From Weissella cibaria KACC 11862 (GTDB lineage: Bacteria > Bacillota > Bacilli > Lactobacillales > Lactobacillaceae): 64,000 nt of DNA. The notes under the pieces are model-generated. The model was not told the DNA's origin, searched no databases, and saw only the letters and a list, made by a program, of their open reading frames with translations. Position numbers and translations under genes: made by a program. Positions within the stretch are counted from its first letter, which is position 1; every line of letters begins with the position of its first letter. The stretch covers positions 1 to 64,000 of the forward strand of contig NZ_AEKT01000057.1 of assembly GCF_000193635.1 (NCBI RefSeq). Direction: 5' to 3'. Positions 36,541 to 45,600 of the stretch are shown here, one piece after another.

Positions 36541-37434
36541 TTATAAAGCTAAATAACTGAGCTCCCCATTAATCATTAAAGTCGCCTCGCCTTGAGCCGT
36601 TGTCGTTATTTCTTGGTAATAGTCAGCCTTTTTCCCTGTATCTTCGGGGTCTAATAAATAAGCAATTCTTCTCTTTAACAAGATAGGTAATTTATGCAAT
36701 TCCTTATAATCACCAACCGAATTTTTGCCATTAATAAGCTTTTGCGTCATTACTTCACCTACCATATAGTCACTCAAATATCGAGATTTCATTCTTTTAT
36801 CAGACAAAACCGTATTAAAAACCTTTTTCACCAACTGCTTCTGTTCATTCTCTAATCGACCTTTTTTCAAGGCACACACATAATTCAAATAGCTTAAATA
36901 AATAATGATATGTGACTCCTGCACCTTGCCTAAAGGACCATCCAATGTTGATAATACCTGAGGCAAAAGAGCATCAAATTTTTCTGTGTATTCATTTGTC
37001 AAAAAATATGAAACAGTGTAATGCAGCACCGTTTCTTCGGGATTCATAACCAAGTTCAATAGCATCGAACCATCCGTTGCTAAATTATTTAATGGCAATA
37101 ATGTAACTGCAGCTATTACGCCATTCATCAATGTGAACGTCTCCACACCTAAGCCAGCTTTTAACGGCAGTAACATAACAACTAGTACATTAGCTACCGC
37201 ACCACCCGCATACAGTATTCCTAAATTCAAAACAGTTGGTTTAGCATTTCTAAACACCACAAAACTCCCTAGTCCACTCCCTTCAAACCGAATTTTTTTC
37301 TGATTATCAATAACAAAACCAAACAGTCCCAGTCGTGCTATGTTAATTTTCAATAACCAAGCCACGATACAATGACCACATTCATGTATAACAACAGCCC
37401 CAATCCAGCTTAATATAATGTACAAAACTACCAA
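36541..37434 (-). CDS. Membrane-embedded M50-type zinc metalloprotease-like protein
   Basis: The 297-residue protein begins with a membrane helix containing VVIHECGHCIVAWLL, an HExxH zinc motif inside a hydrophobic segment as in M50/site-2 proteases. Further hydrophobic segments lie near residues 60-110. The typical NPDG motif is replaced by LNNLATDGSM, which keeps the Asp. The last 150 residues are soluble and of unknown family. The start is TTG at 37434 after AAGGGG; no ATG is near. Such lone M50 proteins can process membrane-bound regulators or peptides, but the substrate here is unknown. Confidence 0.7.
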   Translation of the reverse strand: MVVLYIILSWIGAVVIHECGHCIVAWLLKINIARLGLFGFVIDNQKKIRFEGSGLGSFVVFRNAKPTVLNLGILYAGGAVANVLVVMLLPLKAGLGVETFTLMNGVIAAVTLLPLNNLATDGSMLLNLVMNPEETVLHYTVSYFLTNEYTEKFDALLPQVLSTLDGPLGKVQESHIIIYLSYLNYVCALKKGRLENEQKQLVKKVFNTVLSDKRMKSRYLSDYMVGEVMTQKLINGKNSVGDYKELHKLPILLKRRIAYLLDPEDTGKKADYYQEITTTAQGEATLMINGELSYLAL

Positions 37435-38030
37435 TTTTAATCCCCTTATTTACAAACAATTGCATTCACAGTGCTTTATTATGTCATTTATGATTAACAC
37501 TACTCAACTAGCATATTTTAATGGTCCTTTGTAAATCAATGCCTCATAGTTGACAAGTGTCAATCATCATTCTAGTGAAATGTCACAAAATATAAGCCAT
37601 GTTTTCTACATGGTTTGCCTTAGGTCTCCACTATGCCAGGCAAAGATATTGATACTCTCAATACACCATGCTTGCAGTTGAAACATCAAATGTTTTTTCC
37701 TTCCGTTCGTGACGAAATCGGTCTACCTGTGAGAAACATAATTTCTGGCAAACAAGAATTAACGAATGGTTCTCAAGCATCCTAAAACATCCCCTGCTGA
37801 ATCTGATCGTCGCGCGAGATGGATACGCAAATGGATTAAAGAAAAAAGGACAATAAGCATCCAACTCATGGGGTTCAGTTCAGTTTAACGACTAATACAT
37901 CCTTTTGGTTTCTCTGCGTGACCTGTGGACAAGCTTTTTAATTTTCATTTCAATCTTTGTGAAATCTAAAGAGGCACCAACAAAATATATCTTTAATAAA
38001 TCGGCACATCATGACGTTTTGTGCCACATG
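37435..38030. other. Gene-poor stretch, possible degenerate DNA
   Basis: About 600 bp without a convincing gene. The plus strand has broken coding-like fragments around 37660-37890 in two frames (including SSILKHPLLNLIVARDGYAN and RWIRKWIKEKRTISIQLM) with no start or ribosome-binding site, possibly the remnant of a decayed gene. A perfect inverted repeat TTGACA-AG-TGTCAA lies near 37552-37565. A weak minus-strand promoter for the M50 gene may lie near 37479-37510. Confidence 0.4.
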
Positions 38031-38072
38031 GTGGTATAATATTATTACGCACTAGAAAGGACGGTGGTAGCT

Positions 38073-38354
38073 ATGACTCACACAATCAAGCGTCGCGTAC
38101 AATTTTCAGTTGACGAAGGAGTTGCCGAAGCGGTCGAATCTCTACTAGCTAAAGCTGGTTTGACTACCAGTACACTATTACCATTGGTATATGCACAAAT
38201 TTTGAACACCGGCCAAATTCCAATCACGCACGAACTATCTGATGAAGATTTGGCTGAAGCAAAGATAATTGCTGACAGTTACGAAGTACCAACCTTTGAG
38301 GTAAATACGGACGCTGATGTTCAAGCCTTCTTCGATGATGATGGTGGTTACTAG
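38073..38354 (+). CDS. RelB/DinJ-type antitoxin
   Basis: The 93-residue product has an N-terminal ribbon-helix-helix segment (KRRVQFSVDEGVAEAVESLLAKAGLTTSTLLPLVYAQILNTG) typical of RelB/DinJ antitoxins and an acidic disordered tail (VNTDADVQAFFDDDGGY) that would bind the toxin. The start is ATG at 38073 after GGACGG; a GTG at 38064 is less likely. It overlaps the toxin gene by one base. A TATAAT lies about 40 bp upstream, beside the short palindrome CCACATGGTGG, a likely autoregulatory operator. Confidence 0.82.
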   Translation: MTHTIKRRVQFSVDEGVAEAVESLLAKAGLTTSTLLPLVYAQILNTGQIPITHELSDEDLAEAKIIADSYEVPTFEVNTDADVQAFFDDDGGY

Positions 38355-38668
38355 TGGCAAAGAAACTCTATTGGGCGTACGTATCATTTGTAGATCAACC
38401 AGGTGGCAAGGAACGCCCCGTATTGTATGTACGAGAGAATCAAGATTCATATTTTGTTTATCGGTTGACGACCAAGTTTGCAAATAAGTCACCACAAATT
38501 CAGAAAAACTATTTCGAAATTCTAGATTGGCAAGCTGCTGGGCTGCCACAAAAATCATGGATAGACCGTGGCCGCATCAACAAATTACCTCGCGCAACAA
38601 CCAAGCTACGTCATATTGGTGAGCTCACTACTCATGATATTAAGCGACTTGCGGCATTCAAATCGTAA
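38354..38668 (+). CDS. MazF/PemK-like toxin
   Basis: The 104-residue basic protein has a MazF-like pattern: N-terminal YWAYVSFVDQPGGKERPVLYV, a middle strand, then PQKSWIDRGRINKLPR and an IGELTTHDIKRL tail. MazF-type toxins are sequence-specific mRNA endonucleases. The start is GTG, overlapping the antitoxin stop by one base. Pairing with a RelB/DinJ-type rather than MazE-type antitoxin makes this a mixed type II module. There is no terminator immediately after it. Confidence 0.78.
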   Translation: MAKKLYWAYVSFVDQPGGKERPVLYVRENQDSYFVYRLTTKFANKSPQIQKNYFEILDWQAAGLPQKSWIDRGRINKLPRATTKLRHIGELTTHDIKRLAAFKS

Positions 38669-38756
38669 ACCTAAATTCACCTTACAGAGTCTGCACGGAT
38701 TTTGTGGGTGATTTTTTATTTCCATTATTAATATCTGAAAAATGCCATAAGACAAA

Positions 38757-38789
38757 AAGAAAAGACGTTCGATTTCTCGAACGTCTTAC
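38757..38789 (-). terminator. Terminator of the tRNA operon
   Basis: AAGACGTTCGAGAAATCGAACGTCTT-type hairpin (11-bp stem, short loop) followed by TTCTTTTTG on the minus strand, about 25 bp after the last tRNA. Confidence 0.85.
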
Positions 38790-38813
38790 TTGTAACCCGA
38801 AGGTCTCTACTTA

Positions 38814-38897
38814 TGCCGTCGGTGGGGGTCGAACCCACACTCCCTTGCGGGAACTGGATTTTGAGTCCAGCGCGTCTGCCTATTCCGCCACAACGGC
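38814..38897 (-). tRNA. tRNA-Leu (CAA), copy 2
   Basis: Cloverleaf with a long variable arm; anticodon stem CTGGA/TCCAG and loop CTCAAAA. Acceptor GCCGTTG/CGACGGC. Identical to the copy at 38950-39033. Last gene of the operon; CCA is not encoded. Confidence 0.93.
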
Positions 38898-38949
38898 ATG
38901 ATTAGTATTAGATAAAAGCCTAAGCTTGATGGGAACCCGAAGATTCCGA

Positions 38950-39033
38950 TGCCGTCGGTGGGGGTCGAACCCACACTCCCTTGCGGGAACTGGATTTTGA
39001 GTCCAGCGCGTCTGCCTATTCCGCCACAACGGC
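38950..39033 (-). tRNA. tRNA-Leu (CAA), copy 1
   Basis: Same 84-base sequence as the downstream copy, 136 bp apart, with anticodon loop CTCAAAA and a class II variable arm. Confidence 0.93.
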
Positions 39034-39077
39034 ATATCTAATATTAATCTGATGATATGAAAGTTATAACTTTCAAG

Positions 39078-39151
39078 GGCGGTAGATGGGAATCGAACCC
39101 ACGCATGTCGGTACCACAAACCGATGTGTTAACCACTTCACCACTACCGCC
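39078..39151 (-). tRNA. tRNA-His (GTG)
   Basis: Anticodon loop TTGTGGT. The extra 5' G of histidine tRNAs is encoded and faces a discriminator C. Confidence 0.93.
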
Positions 39152-39163
39152 ATTATCGTCAAG

Positions 39164-39234
39164 CAGGGGTAGAGGGAATCGAACCCCCACCAACGGTTTT
39201 GGAGACCGTCGTTCTACCGTTAAACTATACCCCT
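39164..39234 (-). tRNA. tRNA-Trp (CCA)
   Basis: Anticodon stem ACGGT/ACCGT with loop CTCCAAA; acceptor AGGGGTA/TACCCCT; discriminator G. Confidence 0.94.
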
Positions 39235-39264
39235 ATTTTGGATGTAAATGTTATTCACTTCCAA

Positions 39265-39337
39265 TGGCGCGGGACGGAATCGAACCGCCGACACTACGAG
39301 CTTCAATCGTATGCTCTACCAACTGAGCTACCGAGCC
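39265..39337 (-). tRNA. tRNA-Phe (GAA)
   Basis: Anticodon stem TACGA/TCGTA with loop TTGAAGC. Acceptor GGCTCGG against CCGCGCC leaves an unusual U-C mismatch at position 4-69. Confidence 0.92.
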
Positions 39338-39344
39338 ATTATAA

Positions 39345-39418
39345 CGGTCACAACGGGATTCGAACCCGTGATCTTTCGCGTGACAGGCGAACGTCCTAAC
39401 CAACTAGACCATGCGACC
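39345..39418 (-). tRNA. tRNA-Asp (GTC)
   Basis: Anticodon stem TTCGC/GCGAA with loop CTGTCAC; discriminator G as in bacterial tRNA-Asp. Confidence 0.94.
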
Positions 39419-39420
39419 AA

Positions 39421-39493
39421 TGGACGTTACAGGGATCGAACCTGTGACCCCCTGCTTGTAAGGCAGGTGCTCTCCCAGCTGAGCTAAACGTCC
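39421..39493 (-). tRNA. tRNA-Val (TAC)
   Basis: Anticodon stem CCTGC/GCAGG with loop CTTACAA; acceptor GGACGTT/AACGTCC. First gene of the operon. Confidence 0.94.
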
Positions 39494-39551
39494 ATGATAT
39501 TTGTTTCGTGCTTCGCTTTGTTTTTGATAACCTCGCTCAACAACAAAAATT

Positions 39552-39580
39552 ATTATACATACATATCTACACCTTTGCAA
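39552..39580 (-). promoter_or_regulatory. Promoter of the tRNA operon
   Basis: On the minus strand TTGCAA (39575-39580), exactly 17 bases, TATAAT (39552-39557), about 58 bp before tRNA-Val. Confidence 0.88.
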
Positions 39581-39590
39581 CCCCTTTTTT

Positions 39591-39631
39591 AAAATAAAAA
39601 TGCACACAATGAATATTCATTGTGTGCATTT
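39591..39631 (-). terminator. Terminator of the giant repeat-protein gene
   Basis: AATGCACACAATGAA and TTCATTGTGTGCATT form a 15-bp stem followed by TTTATTTT on the minus strand. Confidence 0.88.
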
Positions 39632-39667
39632 GCTATAAACCCTTGCTATATAAGCATTTATGATTAA

Positions 39668-42600
39668 CTATTCTTCTTCATTTTCTTTCTTTTTGGCTGG
39701 TAAAAAGAACCATCCAAGGAAGCTTCCAAAGAATAATAGTGTCACCACATTGGCTGCATTCAAGTGCCAATCATTCATGAAGCGGCCTGATAAGTAGTAA
39801 GGCATCCGCCAACCATGGCGCAATAGTGATGCATGACCATCTTGTTGCTGCGTCTGGTTAATATCTGATAACGCAACCCGTCGATCCTGAATCCGGGCGC
39901 CCTTATTATCTAGCGCACGGTAAGCGGCTGCCCCAGCCAATGTCCGTTCACCAATTGTTTGACCAACAGCTGGTGTCGCTTGATCAATCGATGTTACCGG
40001 CATGCCGGCCCAACGATACTCAGGCGCACCAGTTGTCGTAACCGTCACAACCGGTCCAGGCACCGCCACCGTCTGTGGTACTGTGTACGCCAACATTGCT
40101 GACGCTGGTACGGTTTGACCAGCCGACACTGCTTGTACAACCGTCGCCGTAGTCGATAGACCTGCCGCGATGGTTTGTGCGTCCGCTAGTAGCTGTTGCG
40201 CTGTTTGTAGCGCTTGCTGACCTACTACTTGGTCGACCTTAATTTGGTTAATGGCCTTTGCAATATCAGGTGGCGTTGTCGCTGCATCAATTGCTGCCAG
40301 CTGATCACGGGCATTATCCAATGCCTGTTGCGCAACCTTAAGTTGTGTCTGTGCACTCGCTAATTTATCAGCTAAAGCTTGATTTCCAGGATGCTGGTTA
40401 ACCAAATTTTGTAATTGATCAACAATATCTTGAATCTGCTTCACGTTATCTGTTAACTGATTAATTTGTTGTTGTACGGCATCCTTAGCTGCATCTTTGG
40501 CTGTTGCCATCTCATTGGCGACTGACGCCTTTGCATCTGCCAAGTCTTGGTTCGCTGCCTTAACCGCATCTGTCACGGCTACCCCGGCTGCTTGGGCGGC
40601 ATCATTTAGGTTATTAACCGCATCTGGCGTTGTTGCTTGGCCAATCTGTTGCAATTGATCCTGCGCCGTTTGCTTAGCATCTTGCGCATCACCCAACTGT
40701 TGCTTGGCATCCGCCAACGCTTCCTTAACCGCCTGAGAATCTGGATGTTGCTTAGCCAAATCATTCAGATCTGCAATGTCCTGCTCAATTTGCTTGATTT
40801 GTTCATCAATACGGTCAAGTTGTTGGTTAATCGCATCCGTTGCTTGCTGCTTAGCATCTGCCAAATCATCAGCTGCCGCCACTTTCGCATTCGCCAAATC
40901 TTGGTCAGCCTGCTTCCGATCCACATCAGCTGCAGTCGTCTTATCACTGATCGTCTGCAACTTTTCGGTAACATCCGCCAAGGTCGTCGTTTGATTCTTA
41001 TCCTGCAATTCAGTCTTAGCTGCTTGGGCCGCTTGATAGCGACTTTGTGCTTCCGTCAATTGCATGTTAGCATCCGCGAGCAAATCTGCAATCTTTTGAT
41101 TATCCGGATTTTTCGCAGCGATCGCACGAATTTGTGAAATGTCATCCTTAATCTGCTCAATGTCTGCCTGAATCGCTGCCAAACTAGCATCAGCTTGCTT
41201 CATCGCATCCGCAACCGCATCCGCCAAATTATCAGCTGACTTGGCACCGGCCTGCTTCAACTCGGTTTGCGCATCCGCCACAGCTTGATCAGAACGCTTT
41301 TCATCAGCATCCCCTGCCGCTGTCTTTTCAGCCACCTGTGCCAATGTTTTGGCATCATCAACCGTTGCTAATTGTTGCTTGGCATCCGTCAACGCATCAT
41401 TCGCCTTATCCAATTGATTCTGGGCATTCGTTAGTGCGGCACGAATATCCGCATCATTTGGATTCTTATTTGCAATATCCGTGATTGTCTCAACAATCTT
41501 TTGGATTTCAGCAACGTCATTCTGAATAGCGTCAATATTATCCTGCAAATCTTGCTTGGCCGCATCCTTCGCCGCAGCTAGGTTTTCGGCTGATTTTTGT
41601 TGACCAGTTGCTAACGCAGCATCTGCATCTTCCTTATCAACACCCGCACTAGTCTCGTCGTGAGCGATTTGATCTGTTACCGCCGTAACATCAGCCAGGG
41701 TCGTGGCATCTGCAATTTTAGCTGCCTGCTGTTGCGCATCCTTCTGCGTCGCTTGTGCTGTGTCGAGTTGTGTTTGCGCATCAGCCAACGCATTTGCAAT
41801 TGTCGTATCACCCGGGTTATCAGTCACTAACTGTTCAAGTTGACGAATGTCTTCTTGAATACCGGCAATGCTTTGTTGAATGTCCTGCAAAGCTTGGTTA
41901 GCAGCCGTTGTCGCGGCTTGCTTAGCATCATTCAACTTAGCATTTGACTCAGCTTGCGCCTTATCAACGTCGGTTTGTGCTTGCGTTGCATCCCCATCCG
42001 AATAATCAGTTTGCGTTTGCGCCGCATCCACAATTTTTTGCACATCAGCCAAAGTTGGTTGATCTTCCACTTGGTTCGCAAGATTCGTGACATCAGCCAA
42101 TGACTGTTGCGACTCTGCCAATTGCGTTTGCGCATCCGTCAACAAGTTAGCAATCACCGTGTTACCTGGATTCTTGTCTTGCAAATCAGTTAACGTCGCA
42201 ATGTCATCCTGAATATCACTGATATTTTGCTTAATTTGCGCAATATTGTCAGCCAACGCCACATCAGCCGCCGTCTTTGCCGCATCCAAATTAGCATCCG
42301 ACTTCATTTGTCCGTCGCTCACATCACGGTCAGATTGAGTCAGCGCGTCGGCTGTCGCCGCAGCATCCTGTGTCACGGCATCCGTCAAGTCAGTCACGGC
42401 CGCCATGGTTGGCGCATCCGCAACCGCGTCAGCTTGCTTTTGTGCATCCGCCAACTTATTTTGTGCGAGCGTTTCTTGCGCTTTAGCATCATCCAGGAGG
42501 GCCGCAATCAATGTATCATCAGGATTCTTCGCAGCAATCTCCGTCAACGAAGCAACATCAGCTTGAATCGCTGCCAAGTCATCTTGCATTTGCGCGATTT

Positions 42601-45600
42601 GATCCGCGATGGTGTCATCAGCTGTCGCTTTAGCAGCTGCCAAGTTCGTTTCGTGCTGGGCTTGGGCATCAGTTACATCTTGGTCAGCTGTCGTCTTCGC
42701 ATTATCTGCCGCCGTTTGCGCAGTCGATGCCGCGTCAACAGCCGTTTGGACATCTGCTGGCACCTTGGCCGCATCAACAGCTGCCAATTGATCCTGGGCC
42801 GTCGCTAGCGCACTTTCAGCCGTCTGCAATTGTTGCTGGGCATCAGCTAATTTAGCTGCAATCGTGTCATCACCTGGATTTTTATCCACCAAATCCTGCA
42901 ATGTTGCAATGTCATCTTGAATCACGTCAATGTCATTTTGAATGACCGCAATATTTTGATTAATCGCCGTCTTTGCATCTGCTTGATCGCGTGCCAAGTC
43001 CTTAGCAGCTTGCGCTTGGGCATCAGTTACATCATTATCCGCGGCCGTTTGCGCATCCGCGGCTTGCTTAACGGCATTGTCTGCCGTCGTCTGCAAATCA
43101 GCCACATCCGCCAACGTTGTCTGATCAGCCAGCTTTGTTTGGGCGTCTTCAACCGTTGCCCGCTCGTCTTGCGCATTAAGCAACTGCTCCTGCGCATCGG
43201 CCAAATCGGCCTGAATTTGCGCATTATCCGGATTGTCCGCCGCAATTTGTTCCAAAGCATCGATGTCACTTTCAATCTGCGTAATGTTCTCATCAATTTG
43301 TGTTAATTGATTTGTCATTTGATCGGTCGCCGCTTGTTTAGCCGCCGCCAAATTCTGGTCTGACTGCGTTTGGGCAGCCGTCACATCATTATCAGCAGCC
43401 GTTTGTGCATCTGATCCAGCCGTTTGATCAGCTTGGGCCTGCGTAACCAATTGATCAACCGCAGCCATAGTCGGCTGATCGGCAATCGCATCCAACTGAT
43501 TTTGCGCGTCGTTCTGTGCGGCAGTTGCATCAGTTAATTGATTCTGGGCATCGGCCAACTTATCTGCAATCACCGTGTCACCCGGATTCTTATCAGCCAA
43601 ACCTTGTAGCGTTGTAATATCATCCGTAATTTGGGCGATGTTATCCGCTAGGCCATCAACAATTGTTTGAATCGTGTCCGTTGCCGTCTCCTTAGCCGCT
43701 GCCAAATTGGCATCATGCTTAGTCTGCGCATCGCTGACATCTTGGTTAGCTGTTGTTTGCGCAGTCGTTGCTGTCTCACCTGCCGTTTGTGCGGTGGCAA
43801 CTGCCTGATCAACATCCGCCGGTACCTTGGCCGCATCAATCGCTGCTAATTGATCTTGCGCATCGGTCAGCGCTGTTTCTGCCGTCGCCAACTGCTCCTT
43901 AGCATCAGCCAAATCATTAGCAATTTGGGTATCCGCTGGATTCTTATCTGCCAGATCCGTTAACGTCGCAATATCATCCGTAATCGTCGTGATGGCATCT
44001 TGAATCGACTTGATGGTCTCATTGACCGTCGCTTTGCCTGCCACCTGATCAGCTACCAAATCTTTGGCTGCTTCGTCTTGGGCCGTTGCCAAATCCTGGT
44101 CGGCCGTTTGTTGCGCTGTGTCAGCATCAGCCAATGCCGTTTCACCAGCCTTTTCTTGCGTTGCCACGTCAGCAAGTGTCGTTTGCTCATCAATCGCATC
44201 CAACGCCTGCTGAGCAGCGTCCTTAGCTGTTTCTGCCGCTGCTAACTGTTCCTTGGCATCGGCCAATTTATCTGCAATCGTTGTATTAGTTGGATTATCC
44301 GTGGCAATTTGTTCAAGCGCATCGATGTCAGCCGTAATTTGGGTAATATCATCGTCAATGTCACTCAAATTTTGGTTAATGGCTTCCTTGGCATCATCCT
44401 TAGCTGTTGCCAAATTCGTGGCGCTTTGTTGTTGCGCATCAGCCACATCCGTTTGGGCCTGATTCTCATTTTCTTGTGCTTGTGCGACCTGATCAGCTGC
44501 ATCATTCACAACATCAGCGACGTCAGCCAACGTGGTTTGATCAGCCACCTGGTCCAAGTCACTTTCAGCTGCCGTCTTAGCCGCTTCAGCTTCAGTTAAC
44601 TGCTGTTGCGCATCTGCCAGCTTATCCGCAATTGTGGTATCACCCGGATTCTTATCTGCTAAATCTTGCAATGTCGCAATATCATCCGTGATATTTTGAA
44701 TATTATCGGCAATGGTTGCGATATTATCCGTAATTGTGTCGGTCGCGACCTTTTGCGCATCCGCCAAGTTTTGATCAGACTTTGCTTGCGCATCAGCCAC
44801 ATCCTGCGCCGAATTATCCGCTGTCGTCTGTGACAAGTCGGCCGCATCTTGCCCTGCTTCACGCGCATCAGCCACTTCAGCCGGTGTCGTGGCATTATCA
44901 ATCGCCGTTAATTGATCAGTTGCATCAGTGAGCGCGCCTTCAGCCGTTTCAAGCTGCGCCTTCGCGTCGGCCAACTTGTCGGCAATCTCTGTATCCGCTG
45001 GATTCTTCGCCGCGATGTCTGTTAATGTCGCAATGTCATCGGTGATTTTATCAATGTTATCCGTAATCGTCGCAATATCATTGTTAACCGCCGTCTTCGC
45101 TGCAGCTTGGTCAGTTGCCAAATCTTCACTAGCTGCAGCTTGCGCATCCTTCACGTCTTGATCAGCGGTCTTTTGCGCTGTATCTGCGGCCGTCACCGCC
45201 TCATCGGCGACTTCTGTTTGATTCGCCACATCAGCCAATGTTGTTTGATCGGCCACGGCGTCCTTGGCTGCTTCTGCCGTCGTTTTAGCATCTTCCGCCG
45301 CTGCTAACTGTTCCTTCGCATCTGCCAACTTGTCGGCAATGGTCGTGTTGTCTGGATTATCAGTTGCGATTTGTTCAAGTGTCGCAATATCAGCCGTAAT
45401 TTGGGCAATATCATCATCAATCGTCGCAATTTTATCCGTAATCGCTTGGTCAGCCGCCTTCTTGGCATCCGCCAAATTTTGATCGGCTTGGGCTTGAGCT
45501 GTCGTTTGATCGGCCTGAGCCTTTTCCAAAGCCGTTTGTGCCGTATTTTCATCCGTTTGACCCGCGTCAACGGCCGTTTGCACATCTGCTAATGTCGTTG

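Noticed and set aside
37658-37864. Minus-strand 68-residue frame as a real gene
   Set aside because: No ribosome-binding site, no recognisable domain and poor composition; the stretch looks like degenerate DNA.
38704-39607. Reading frames across the tRNA cluster
   Set aside because: They run straight through tRNA genes whose cloverleaves are clear, so they are not coding.
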